Assembly: GCF_000576425.1 (NCBI RefSeq)
Contig: NZ_KK069988.1
Span: 1-64,000, forward strand
Reading direction: 5' to 3'
Length of the DNA stretch: 64,000 bases
Origin: Brachybacterium phenoliresistens
Lineage (GTDB): Bacteria; Actinomycetota; Actinomycetes; Actinomycetales; Dermabacteraceae
Shown in pieces: positions 19,016 to 27,235 of the stretch. How positions within the stretch are numbered: the first letter of the stretch is position 1; each line of letters opens with the position of its first letter. The position numbers and the translations under genes were made by a program. The notes under the pieces were generated by a model. The model had not been told where the DNA came from. It saw nothing but the letters and a program-made list of their open reading frames with translations, and searched no databases.

Positions 19016-19939
19016 TCAGCCCTTGACCGCTCCGGCCGCGATGTTCGCGATGAAGTGGCGCGAGCCGATGATGAACACGCCGATCAGCGGCACGACGCTG
19101 ATCAGCGCCCCGGCCATGACCATGCCGTAGTCGGTCAGGTACAGGGAGTTGAGGTTCTGCAGGGCCGTCTGGAGGGTCTGCCGCTGCGGATCCACCAGCA
19201 CGATCAGCGGCCACACGTAGTCGTTCCAGGCGGTGATGAAGGTGAAGATGCCCAGGAACGCGAGACCGCCGCGCAGCATCGGCACGCCGACGCTCCAATA
19301 GGTCCGGAAGAACCCGGCGCCGTCGATGCGGGCGGACTCGACCAGCTCGTCGGGGATGGACCCGGCGGCCATCTGCCGCAGCAGGAAGATGCCGAAGGCG
19401 TTCGCCGCTCCGGGGACGATCAGCGCCTGCAGCGTCCCCACCCAGCCCAGCTCCGACATGAGGATGAAGCTCGGCACCAGGGAGAGGCTGCCGGGCACCA
19501 GCATGGTCGCGATGAGCAGGATGAACAGCGGGGTGCGTCCGGGGAAGTCGAACTTCGCGAAGGCGAAGGCCGCCAGGGAGTCGAAGAACATCACCAGCAG
19601 GGCGCAGGCCCCGGAGACGATGATCGTGTTCAGCAGCGCCTGCAGCAGGTCCACGCTCGCCACGACGTTGCGGACGTTCTCGCCGAAGCTGCTGCCGAAG
19701 GTGAGCTTCGGCGGGTAGCCGAAGATCTCTGCGGTGGTCGACGTGGACATGACGATCAGCCAGTAGAACGGGAAGATCGACAGCAGCACGCCGATGATCA
19801 CGCACAGGTGGGTGACGATCGCGCCGATCCGCCGGGAGGCGACCGGGTGCTTCGAGCCGACGGGGGAGCTGGATCGGGGCTCCGCCCCTCCGGCGGAGGG
19901 GACCGGGGCGACGGGGCCGGGAGTGGTGGTGGTGCTCAT
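19016..19939 (-). CDS. Carbohydrate ABC transporter permease, MalG type
   Basis: 307 residues with about six transmembrane helices (first near 40-60) and the cytoplasmic EAA loop VESARIDGAGFFRTYWSVGVP that docks the ATPase. The N-terminal 30 residues are polar. This is a CUT1-type permease, the partner of the upstream MalF-like gene; its ATG overlaps that gene's stop (ATGA). No ATPase gene is nearby, so a shared MsmK/UgpC-type ATPase encoded elsewhere is likely. Substrate cannot be told from sequence; regulation by the divergently placed LacI protein is probable. Confidence 0.93.
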   Translation of the reverse strand: MSTTTTPGPVAPVPSAGGAEPRSSSPVGSKHPVASRRIGAIVTHLCVIIGVLLSIFPFYWLIVMSTSTTAEIFGYPPKLTFGSSFGENVRNVVASVDLLQALLNTIIVSGACALLVMFFDSLAAFAFAKFDFPGRTPLFILLIATMLVPGSLSLVPSFILMSELGWVGTLQALIVPGAANAFGIFLLRQMAAGSIPDELVESARIDGAGFFRTYWSVGVPMLRGGLAFLGIFTFITAWNDYVWPLIVLVDPQRQTLQTALQNLNSLYLTDYGMVMAGALISVVPLIGVFIIGSRHFIANIAAGAVKG

Positions 19940-20910
19940 CGGCGGGCCTCCTTGCGGCGCGGGGTGCGGTCGGCGGCGTCGCTGCGACCGGAGACCAGGC
20001 GCCAGTTGATGATCGCGAAGACGGCCGCGATGAGGAACAGCGCCCAGGCGATGGCCGAGCCGTAGCCGAAGTCGAACTGCGTGAACGCCTGGTTGTACTG
20101 GTAGAGCACGATGGTCATGCCGGCCTCGCCGGCGCCGCCGGAGTTGCCCAGCAGGACCTGCGGCTCGGTGAACAGGCTCAGGCCGCCGATCGTGGAGGTG
20201 ATGACGGTGAACAGGATGATCGGCCGCATCATGGGGACGGTGACCCGGGTGAAGACCTGCCGGAGGTTGGCGCCGTCGACCTTCGCCGCGTCGTACAGGT
20301 CGGTCGGGATCGACTGCAGCCCGGCCAGGTAGATGATGGCGTTGTAGCCCGTGAAGCGCCAGATCACCATGATCGCGATGGTGACCTTGATGCCCCAGCT
20401 GGTGGACAGCCACGGGATCGAGCCGAGGCCCAGCGCCGTCAGCGCGGAGTTCACCAGGCCGAAGGTGTCGGAGAAGACCGAGCCGAACACGATCGCCATG
20501 GCCACCATCGAGGTGACGTTCGGGAGGAAGAACGCGACCCGGTAGACCTTGGTGAACCGGATGTTCTGATGCAACAGGAACGCGATGACCAGGGCGAAGA
20601 ACAGCATCGGGATCGTGGAGAGGAACCAGATGATGAACGTGTTCCCCACAGCGTTCCAGAAGCGGCCGTCGCTGAGCAGGAACTGGTACTGCGCCAGGCC
20701 CACGAAGGAGATGTCGCCCATGCCGTCCCAGTCGGTGAACGACAGGACGATCGAGAACAGGATGGGGAACAGCCCGAAGACCGCGAACAGCAGGTAGAAG
20801 GGGGAGATCGCGAGGTAGATCGGGAGCCGCTCGCGGACCTTCCGGCGTCGGCGGGCGGATGCGGCCTCCGGGGCGGAGGGCGACGCGGGGGCGGCGGTGG
20901 CGGTGCTCAT
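19936..20910 (-). CDS. Carbohydrate ABC transporter permease, MalF type
   Basis: 324 residues with six predicted membrane helices, the first near 30-50 (LPIYLAISPFYLLFAVFGLF). The EAA loop reads YDAAKVDGANLRQVFTRVTVP. The start overlaps the stop of the binding-protein gene upstream by 4 nt, and its own stop overlaps the MalG-like start, so the three genes form a tightly coupled operon. It belongs to the CUT1 family, which usually imports di- or oligosaccharides, polyols or glycosides. Confidence 0.93.
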   Translation of the reverse strand: MSTATAAPASPSAPEAASARRRRKVRERLPIYLAISPFYLLFAVFGLFPILFSIVLSFTDWDGMGDISFVGLAQYQFLLSDGRFWNAVGNTFIIWFLSTIPMLFFALVIAFLLHQNIRFTKVYRVAFFLPNVTSMVAMAIVFGSVFSDTFGLVNSALTALGLGSIPWLSTSWGIKVTIAIMVIWRFTGYNAIIYLAGLQSIPTDLYDAAKVDGANLRQVFTRVTVPMMRPIILFTVITSTIGGLSLFTEPQVLLGNSGGAGEAGMTIVLYQYNQAFTQFDFGYGSAIAWALFLIAAVFAIINWRLVSGRSDAADRTPRRKEARR

Positions 20911-22277
20911 GCCTCCACTCCTCTCTTGGTGAGGACCTTGGCGGCCTGGGCGACGGCGTCGTCCCAGGCCTGCTCGGGATCCTTGCCCGAGGTCTCGACG
21001 TTGGTGATCTCCAGGCTGAACGACCCGCCGATCACCGTCTCCCAGGTGCTGATGAAGGAGGACGGCACGGTCTCCGCCGCGGCGGAGAAGAAGTCCAGCG
21101 GGTTCTGGTCCCCGTAGAAGTCGCCGTCGTAGGCCATCTTCGGGGAGTCGAAGGAGCCCGGGGTCGAGGGGAACAGCTGCACGTCGTCGTAGGCGATCGC
21201 CTGATTCTCCGGGCTGTTGATCCACATCACGAAGGCCAGCGCGGCCTCGGGGTCCTTGCAGGTGTGGGGGAGCGCGGCGAAGGATCCGCCGCTGTTCCCC
21301 GCCCTCACGGGCTGATCGGCGATGCGCCACAGTCCGCCGGTGTCCGGTGCCGACTCCTCGAGGACCTGCGTCCACCAGGCCGCGCCGATCTGCCCGGCGG
21401 TGCGCCCGCTGGACCAGGCGGCGTTCTGGTCGGTGCCGCGGTCGCGGGGGATCCGGGCGGTGATCCCGGCCTGGATCGCGGCGACGGCCGTGTCCCAGGC
21501 CTGCCGCACCGCGGAGTCCGGCTTCTCGTACAGCGGGGTGTCGTCGGTGTCGAAGTAGCGCTCGGGAGAGGAGTTGAGGAAGCCCTCGTACACGGCCTGG
21601 GCGTCGTTCATGAGGAAGGAGCCGGTGGCGCCCTTGAGCTCGGTCCCCAGCTCGATCCAGGACTCCCAGGTCGCGATCGCGGCCCCGACTTCCGCGGGGT
21701 CGGTGGGCAGCCCGGCCTCCTCGAAGACGTCCTGCCGGAAGAAGTAGCCGGTGGGGCCGATGTCGAGCGGGAAGAAGCAGAAGCGGCCCTTCGGCGTCAT
21801 GCCGAGGTTCCACTTCCAGTCGAAGTAGTCGCCGCGAACGGCATCCGCGCCGAGCTCTCCGAGGTCCAGGAACAGGTCCTCGTTGGTGAAGTAGAGGGCG
21901 TTGTTGGAGTTGATGTACGTGATGTCGGGGATGTAGGCGTTCCCCGCGAGGCTCGTGCGCAGCTTCGTGTCGAAGCTGGTGCCGATCACGTCGGCGCGCA
22001 GATGCTTGCTGGTGCCGGGGATCTGCTCGGCGGCCTGGTCCAGCAGGATCGGGCTGGCCGAGCGGTTCCAGTACCACAGGACCAGCTCATCGGGGTCCTC
22101 GGAGATGCTCGGGTCGGAGCCGCAGGCCGCGAGCGACGGCGCGAGCGCGCCGGCTCCCAGGGCTGCGGCACCCCCGCGCAGCAGGGAGCGCCGCGACGGG
22201 CGGCGGGTCAGGGCGTCGGCGACGCCGCGGGACAGCCCCGTGCGCCGGGGCGGTCCGTGGTCAGGGACAGTGGGCAT
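20907..22277 (-). CDS. Extracellular sugar-binding lipoprotein of an ABC transporter
   Basis: 456 residues. The N-terminus has a twin-arginine pair (Arg29-Arg30 in PSRRSLLRGG), a hydrophobic stretch and the lipobox SLAAC with Cys52, so it is probably a Tat-exported lipoprotein. The mature part has the type 1 solute-binding fold (DELVLWYWNRS near the start; FVMWINSPENQAIAYDD in the C-lobe). ATG 22277 follows GAGGAGGG by 4 nt; further upstream the frame runs through the operator palindromes. First gene of the transport operon. Many surface aromatic residues fit a carbohydrate ligand, but the substrate is unknown. Confidence 0.92.
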   Translation of the reverse strand: MPTVPDHGPPRRTGLSRGVADALTRRPSRRSLLRGGAAALGAGALAPSLAACGSDPSISEDPDELVLWYWNRSASPILLDQAAEQIPGTSKHLRADVIGTSFDTKLRTSLAGNAYIPDITYINSNNALYFTNEDLFLDLGELGADAVRGDYFDWKWNLGMTPKGRFCFFPLDIGPTGYFFRQDVFEEAGLPTDPAEVGAAIATWESWIELGTELKGATGSFLMNDAQAVYEGFLNSSPERYFDTDDTPLYEKPDSAVRQAWDTAVAAIQAGITARIPRDRGTDQNAAWSSGRTAGQIGAAWWTQVLEESAPDTGGLWRIADQPVRAGNSGGSFAALPHTCKDPEAALAFVMWINSPENQAIAYDDVQLFPSTPGSFDSPKMAYDGDFYGDQNPLDFFSAAAETVPSSFISTWETVIGGSFSLEITNVETSGKDPEQAWDDAVAQAAKVLTKRGVEA

Positions 22278-22306
22278 GGCACCCTCCTCATCGAGTGGTG
22301 TCGGGC

Positions 22307-22326
22307 GGCCGTGAACGTTCACGGCC
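22307..22326. promoter_or_regulatory. LacI-type operator O1 (perfect palindrome)
   Basis: A perfect 20-bp palindrome with core GTGAACGTTCAC, 30 bp upstream of the binding-protein start. Its centre is 27 bp from that of the next copy. The central CG and symmetric arms are typical of LacI-family operators in actinobacteria. Confidence 0.85.
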
Positions 22327-22334
22327 GTCAGGAG

Positions 22335-22352
22335 GCCGTGAACGTTCACGGC
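22335..22352. promoter_or_regulatory. LacI-type operator O2 (perfect palindrome)
   Basis: A perfect 18-bp palindrome with the same CGTGAACGTTCACG core, directly downstream of the predicted transcription start of the transport operon. Binding would block initiation or early elongation. Confidence 0.85.
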
Positions 22353-22360
22353 TGTCGGAG

Positions 22361-22389
22361 ATCATTGCATCGGCTCTCCGTGCCGTCAA
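22361..22389 (-). promoter_or_regulatory. Promoter of the sugar transport operon
   Basis: On the minus strand TTGACG (22389-22384), a 17-bp spacer and AATGAT (22366-22361) form a good SigA-type promoter. Transcription would start near 22354, at the edge of operator O2. Confidence 0.65.
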
Positions 22390-22494
22390 CGGCTCCGCGT
22401 CCGTCGTGACCACCCGGAGACCGCCCGATGCCCGCTCGCGGAGCCTCGGCGAGGGCTCCGCGCCCCCGTGCGGGCAGCCGGAACGGGAAAGGAC

Positions 22495-22524
22495 TTGTCG
22501 ATCCCCGCCGCGGGGCGATAGCGT
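22495..22524 (+). promoter_or_regulatory. Promoter of the oxidoreductase/AKR gene
   Basis: TTGTCG (22495-22500), an 18-bp spacer and TAGCGT (22519-22524) lie just before operator O3. Start of transcription is expected near 22531. The 339-nt gap 22278-22616 is explained by these two divergent promoters and three operators; about 105 nt between the promoters shows no other feature. Confidence 0.55.
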
Positions 22525-22532
22525 GATGCGAT

Positions 22533-22546
22533 CGTGAACGTTCACG
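22533..22546. promoter_or_regulatory. LacI-type operator O3
   Basis: A third copy of the 14-bp palindrome CGTGAACGTTCACG, placed at +2 to +15 of the predicted plus-strand transcript, so both arms of the divergon carry an operator at the transcription start. Confidence 0.82.
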
Positions 22547-22616
22547 GCCCGAGGAGGGGCTGGCGTCCGCGATCTGCAGACCACCCCCAGACACCCATGA
22601 AGGACGACACGTCTCC

Positions 22617-24614
22617 ATGAGCTCCGCCCCCGCTTCGTTCCGCTGGGCCGTCCTCGGCCCCGGCTCCATCGCCCGTCGCTTCGCCACGCAGCTCCCGCAG
22701 TCCCGCGCCGGCGCCCTCGTCGGCGTCGGCAGCTCCTCGCCCGAGCGCGCCGCGGCCTTCGCCGAGGAGTTCCCCCTCCAGGGCGCCGCGATCGTCGGCA
22801 CCTACGAGGAGGTGCTCGCCTCCGCCGAGGTCGACGCCGTCTACATCTCGACCGTCCACACCGGGCACGCGCGCCTGGCCGCCGCGGCCCTCGAGGCCGG
22901 CAAGCACGTCCTGGTCGAGAAGCCGCTGACCCCGAACTCCGGCACCACCATGGCGCTGCTGGACCTCGCCGAGCGCAGCGGGAAGGTGCTGCTCGAGGCC
23001 TACATGTACCGCTTCCACCCGCAGACGGTGAAGGTCCTCGAGCTCGTCGCCGAGGGCGCCATCGGCGAGATCGCCCACGTGGACGCCTCCTTCTCCTTCG
23101 ACACCAAGGGCCGCAGCGGCCGCCTGTTCGAGGTGGACACCGCCGGCGGCGGCATCCTGGACGTTGGCTGCTACCCGCTGTCGCTGGCCCGCTTCGTCGC
23201 GGGCGCGGCGGCCGGAGCCCCCTTCGCCGAGCCCACCGAGCTCGTCGGGCGCGGCACGATCGGCGAGACCGGCGTGGACGAGTGGGCCACCGCCGAGCTC
23301 CGCCTCCCCGGCGGGATCACCGCGAGCCTGCGCACCGGCGTGCGCCTGGCGGACCCGCAGTCGGCCACCATCACCGGCGCGCGCGGCGTGATCCGCCTGT
23401 CCGATCCGTGGGCCCTGGGCGAGAGCCAGGTCATCGAGCTCGACGTGGTGGGCGAGGAGCCCCGGCGGATCGAGATCGAGCCGTCCTTCTCCTACGCCCT
23501 GGAGGCGGACGCCCTGGCCGCGGCCGCGCAGGCCGGCACCGAGGTCCCCGAGCTGCCCTACGCCGGATCCCTGGGCCAGGCGCGGGCGCTGGACGCCTGG
23601 CGCGAGCAGATCGGCCTGCGGTACCCCTTCGAGCGCGACGACGCCGACATCCCCACGCTCACGGGCCGGCCGCTGCAGGCCGGGACCCAGATGACCTACG
23701 GCCGGATCCCCGGGATCGACAAGAAGGTCTCGCGCCTGGTCATGGGCTGCGACAACCAGATGAACCTCTCCCACGCCTCGGCGATGTTCGACGCCTTCTT
23801 CGAGATCGGCGGCACCACCTTCGACACCGCCTACATCTACGGCGGCGGCTACTGCGAGAAGCTGCTGGGGCAGTGGGTGAACAACCGCGGCGTGCGCGAG
23901 GACGTCGTGGTCATCACCAAGGGCGCCCACACGCCGCATTGCGATCCGGAGTCGATCACCCGTCAGCTCGAGGAGTCCCTCGAGCGCCAGGGCACCGACT
24001 ACGCGGACCTCTACATGATGCACCGCGACAACCTCGACGTGCCGGTCGGGGAGTTCGTCGACGTGCTGGACGAGCACTACCGCGCCGGGCGCATCCGCGC
24101 CTTCGGCGGCTCGAACTGGACGCCGGCCCGCTTCGACGAGGCCAACGCCTACGCGGCGGCGCACGGCAAGCAGGGCTTCACCATCCTGTCCAACCACTTC
24201 GGGCTGGCGCAGGCGCTGGACGTGCCGTGGGCCGGCTGCGAGCACGCGACCGATCCCGAGTCCAAGGCCTGGCTGACCGAGCGGGGCGTCGCCCTGCTGC
24301 CGTGGTCCTCCCAGGCGCGCGGCTTCTTCACCGGCCGTGCGCGTCCCGAGGACCGATCCGACGCCGAGCTGGTGCGCTGCTACTACAGCGACGACAACTT
24401 CGAGCGCCTGGCGCGCGCGGAGCAGCTGGGCGCCGAGCGCGGGGTCCCGGCCACGGCGATCGCGCTCGCCTTCGTGCTGGCCCAGCCGTTCCCGACGTTC
24501 CCGCTGTTCGGCCCGCGCAGCATCTCCGAGATGCGCTCCTCCACGCTGGGCCTGTCGGTCGAGCTCAGCGCGCAGGAGATCGCCTGGCTGGATCTGCGCA
24601 GCGACGCACGCTGA
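22617..24614 (+). CDS. Fusion of Gfo/Idh/MocA dehydrogenase and aldo-keto reductase
   Basis: 665 residues with two enzymes in one chain. Residues about 8-340 form a Gfo/Idh/MocA oxidoreductase: glycine-rich WAVLGPGSIARRF, EKP motif (101-103) and AYMYRFHPQT. Residues about 355-660 form an aldo-keto reductase with tetrad candidates Asp403 and Tyr408 (FDTAYIYGGG), a Lys in VVITKGAH (about 434) and a His in YMMHRDN (about 468). Both parts use NAD(P)(H). The chain may oxidise and then reduce a sugar or polyol, for example in epimerisation through a keto intermediate; that is inference. It lies in a LacI-controlled divergon with a sugar transporter. ATG 22617 overlaps the stop of a 7-codon frame (22597-22620) and has AAGGA 12-13 nt upstream, so a weak site. 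No stop or frameshift separates the halves. Confidence 0.9.
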   Translation: MSSAPASFRWAVLGPGSIARRFATQLPQSRAGALVGVGSSSPERAAAFAEEFPLQGAAIVGTYEEVLASAEVDAVYISTVHTGHARLAAAALEAGKHVLVEKPLTPNSGTTMALLDLAERSGKVLLEAYMYRFHPQTVKVLELVAEGAIGEIAHVDASFSFDTKGRSGRLFEVDTAGGGILDVGCYPLSLARFVAGAAAGAPFAEPTELVGRGTIGETGVDEWATAELRLPGGITASLRTGVRLADPQSATITGARGVIRLSDPWALGESQVIELDVVGEEPRRIEIEPSFSYALEADALAAAAQAGTEVPELPYAGSLGQARALDAWREQIGLRYPFERDDADIPTLTGRPLQAGTQMTYGRIPGIDKKVSRLVMGCDNQMNLSHASAMFDAFFEIGGTTFDTAYIYGGGYCEKLLGQWVNNRGVREDVVVITKGAHTPHCDPESITRQLEESLERQGTDYADLYMMHRDNLDVPVGEFVDVLDEHYRAGRIRAFGGSNWTPARFDEANAYAAAHGKQGFTILSNHFGLAQALDVPWAGCEHATDPESKAWLTERGVALLPWSSQARGFFTGRARPEDRSDAELVRCYYSDDNFERLARAEQLGAERGVPATAIALAFVLAQPFPTFPLFGPRSISEMRSSTLGLSVELSAQEIAWLDLRSDAR

Positions 24615-24621
24615 GCACGGC

Positions 24622-24627
24622 TATGGT
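24622..24627 (+). promoter_or_regulatory. -10 box of a leaderless promoter for the LacI regulator
   Basis: TATGGT followed by 6 nt and ATG 24634, within the 19-nt gap after the fusion gene. It would let the repressor be made independently of the operator-controlled transcript. Confidence 0.45.
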
Positions 24628-24633
24628 GATCCG

Positions 24634-25674
24634 ATGAACCGTGTGCCCGCCGGGCCCCGCCCGGCCCGGCGGGCCACCATCGTCGACGTCGCCGAACGCG
24701 CCGGGGTGTCCCGCCAGACCGTCACCCGGGCCCTGAACGACATGCCGGGGATCAGCCCGACCACCCGGGAGCGCGTGCTCGCGGCGGCGCAGGCGCTGGC
24801 CTACCGCCCCTCCCGCTCCGGCCGCGCCCTCGTGCGGTCGGAGACCCCGGTGATCGGGCTGATCGTCTCGGACCTCACCAACGCCTTCTTCTCCGAGCTC
24901 GCGACCGCGATGATCCGAGAAGCGGATCGCGCCGGCTGGTCCGTCCTCTTCGCGGAGTCCCGGGTCACCGCCGGTCCGGTCCCGTACCTGGGGGAGCGGG
25001 TGGACGCCCTCATCGGATATTCGCCGATGGGGGAGCACGCGCCGGGGAACGCCGCCGTGCCGGTGGTCCTGCTGGATGCCCCGGAGGACGCCGATCCCCG
25101 ATGCGGTCGGGTGGTCCTGGACTACGAGCCCGCGCTGACCGATCTCCGCGAGCATCTGCGGGGCGTCGGGGCATCGCGCCCGGCCGTGCTGGACGCGAGC
25201 GCGCACGGTCCCTCCCAGCGCGCCGTGCTCCTGCGGGCGGCGCTGGCCCCGCTCGCCGCCGCCGGGCAGGTCCCGCTCGAGGTGCTCGACGACCGCCTGC
25301 GCGGGGCCGAGGCGGACGCCGCCCGGGAGGCGGCCCTGGAGCGCCTGCTGGCGGCGGGGGAGGACGGCAGGGGCGCCGATGCGATCGTCGCCTTCAACGA
25401 CCGCCTCGCCATCGAGCTGCTGCGCGGCCTCCGACGGCGCGGCGTGCGCGTCCCGGAGCAGGTCCGCGTCATCGGCGTCGACGGCCTGGCGCTCGGCGAG
25501 CTCGTCACGCCGACCCTCACGAGCCTGGCCTCCGACGCCCACGAGATCGCCCGCCATGCGGTCGATCTCGCGATCGGGATCTACGAGCACGCCATCCCCT
25601 CCGACGGCGGTCCCGACGGCACGGCCACCCTGCGCCGTCACGCCTATCGCCTGGTGGTGCGGGAGTCCGCCTGA
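24634..25674 (+). CDS. LacI-family transcriptional regulator
   Basis: 346 residues. The N-terminal helix-turn-helix (about 14-40; TIVDVAERAGVSRQTVTRALND) and hinge helix (about 55-65; YRPSRSGRALV) precede a periplasmic-binding-protein-like effector domain (about 70-340; VIGLIVSDLTNAFFSELATAM, DAIVAFNDRLAIELL, VRVIGVDG). It very probably binds the three GTGAACGTTCAC palindromes upstream and represses transporter and oxidoreductase until a sugar or its product is present. ATG 24634 has no Shine-Dalgarno but a TATGGT box 6 nt before it. Last gene of the cassette; rpmE follows 133 nt later, a gap in which I see no strong signal. Confidence 0.94.
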   Translation: MNRVPAGPRPARRATIVDVAERAGVSRQTVTRALNDMPGISPTTRERVLAAAQALAYRPSRSGRALVRSETPVIGLIVSDLTNAFFSELATAMIREADRAGWSVLFAESRVTAGPVPYLGERVDALIGYSPMGEHAPGNAAVPVVLLDAPEDADPRCGRVVLDYEPALTDLREHLRGVGASRPAVLDASAHGPSQRAVLLRAALAPLAAAGQVPLEVLDDRLRGAEADAAREAALERLLAAGEDGRGADAIVAFNDRLAIELLRGLRRRGVRVPEQVRVIGVDGLALGELVTPTLTSLASDAHEIARHAVDLAIGIYEHAIPSDGGPDGTATLRRHAYRLVVRESA

Positions 25675-25807
25675 GCGGGGAAGGATCTTCGTCACCCCCG
25701 TGCCGTCGGCGTTCCCGCGGCGGCCGCGCTCGTGGCACACTGAACGACGGTTCTGGTTCACGGCGCCCGCCGGGCGTCGACCCAGCGACCCGTGAGAAGG
25801 AGACGAG

Positions 25808-26020
25808 ATGAAGGCCGAGATCCACCCCGCGTACGTCGTGACCGACGTGACCTGCACCTGCGGCAACACGTTCACGACCCGCAGCACCAAGACCGACGGT
25901 GCGATCAGCACCGAGGTGTGCTCCGCGTGCCACCCGTTCTACACGGGCAAGCAGAAGATCCTGGACACCGGCGGCCGCGTGGCCCGCTTCCAGGCGCGCT
26001 ACGGCAAGAAGTCCGACTAA
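25808..26020 (+). CDS. rpmE: 50S ribosomal protein L31, zinc-binding type
   Basis: 70 residues. The four zinc ligands are present: Cys16 and Cys18 (CTCGN) and Cys38 and Cys41 (CSACH), so this is the C+ form used under zinc-replete conditions. A strong site (GAGAAGGAG) precedes the ATG. In most actinobacteria it lies directly after rho; here the sugar cassette separates them. A hairpin follows before prfA. Confidence 0.97.
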   Translation: MKAEIHPAYVVTDVTCTCGNTFTTRSTKTDGAISTEVCSACHPFYTGKQKILDTGGRVARFQARYGKKSD

Positions 26021-26030
26021 GACATCCGAT

Positions 26031-26065
26031 CGACGCCGGCGGTCCCCTCGGGGCCGTCGGCGTCG
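26031..26065 (+). terminator. Hairpin between rpmE and prfA
   Basis: A 16-bp stem with two G-U pairs (26031-26046 with 26050-26065) and a 3-nt loop begins 10 nt after rpmE. It may terminate part of the rpmE transcription, giving more L31 message than release-factor message. Confidence 0.5.
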
Positions 26066-26116
26066 TCGTCCCCGCTCCCGGTCGCCGCGGCGGGGCGGGA
26101 GCCTCCAGGAGGTCAG

Positions 26117-27235
26117 ATGGCCGATCGGCCGACGTCGCCGGCCGGCCTGCCGGCGCTGCGCGAGGAGCACCGCCGCCTGCAGCAGGAGATGGCGGACCCG
26201 TCGCTGCACGAGGACGCCGGGCGCGCCCGGCGGGTGGGCCGCCGCTACGCCGAGCTGGAGGCGATCATCTCCCGCAGCGACGAGATCGCGGCGGTGCAGG
26301 CCGACCTCGCCACCGCCCGCGAGCTCGCCCTCGAGGACCCCGACTTCGCCGCCGAGGCCGATCAGCTCGAGGCCCGCGCCGCACGGCTGTCCGAGGAGCT
26401 CGAGGAGCTGCTGGCCCCGCGCGACCCCGACGACGGCCGCGACGTGATCCTCGAGATCAAGGCCGGCGCCGGCGGCGAGGAATCCGCCCTGTTCGCCGCG
26501 GAGATGCTGCGCATGTACCGCCAGTACGCCGCCGCGCGCGGATGGCTCCTGGAGGTGCTGGACCTGGCCGACTCCGACCTCGGCGGGATCAAGGCGGCCA
26601 CGATCTCGATCCGCTCGCGCGGCGCGGGGACCCCGGCCGACGGCGTGTGGGCCCACCTCAAGCACGAGGCCGGCGTGCACCGCGTCCAGCGCGTCCCGGT
26701 GACGGAATCGGCCGGGCGCATCCACACCTCCGCCGTGGGCGTGCTCGTCCTGCCCGAGGCCGACGAGACCGACGAGGCCGAGCTGCTGGCCGACGCCCTC
26801 GCCCCCGCGAACCTGCGCGTGGACGTCTTCCGCTCCTCCGGGCCCGGCGGGCAGAGCGTGAACACGACCGACTCGGCGGTGCGCATCACCCACCTGCCGA
26901 CGGGGATCGTCGTCTCCTGCCAGAACGAGAAGAGCCAGCTCCAGAACCGCGAGCAGGCCCTGCGCATCCTGCGCTCTCGCCTGCTGGACGCCCATCATGC
27001 CGCCCAGGACGCCGAGGCCTCCCAGGTCCGCCGCTCCCAGGTGCGCACCGTGGACCGCTCCGAGCGGATCCGCACCTACAACTTCCCCGAGTCGCGGGTG
27101 ACCGACCACCGCACGGGGTACAAGGCCAACAACCTCGACCAGGTCCTCGCCGGGGACCTGGACGCGGTCATCGACTCCTCCCGCCGCGCCGAGCGGGAGG
27201 CGCGGCTGGTCGCCGGCGCGGAGGACGCCCGATGA
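26117..27235 (+). CDS. prfA: Peptide chain release factor 1
   Basis: 372 residues, slightly longer than usual through its N-terminus ([14 protein letters not shown]). It recognises UAA and UAG in the ribosomal A site. The GGQ motif is in [15 protein letters not shown] (about 241-255), where the glutamine is methylated by PrmC, the next gene. The stop-codon-recognition region (about 185) lies in [13 protein letters not shown] and its surroundings. GGAGG precedes ATG 26117 by 4 nt. Its stop overlaps the prmC start. Confidence 0.97.
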   Translation: MADRPTSPAGLPALREEHRRLQQEMADPSLHEDAGRARRVGRRYAELEAIISRSDEIAAVQADLATARELALEDPDFAAEADQLEARAARLSEELEELLAPRDPDDGRDVILEIKAGAGGEESALFAAEMLRMYRQYAAARGWLLEVLDLADSDLGGIKAATISIRSRGAGTPADGVWAHLKHEAGVHRVQRVPVTESAGRIHTSAVGVLVLPEADETDEAELLADALAPANLRVDVFRSSGPGGQSVNTTDSAVRITHLPTGIVVSCQNEKSQLQNREQALRILRSRLLDAHHAAQDAEASQVRRSQVRTVDRSERIRTYNFPESRVTDHRTGYKANNLDQVLAGDLDAVIDSSRRAEREARLVAGAEDAR

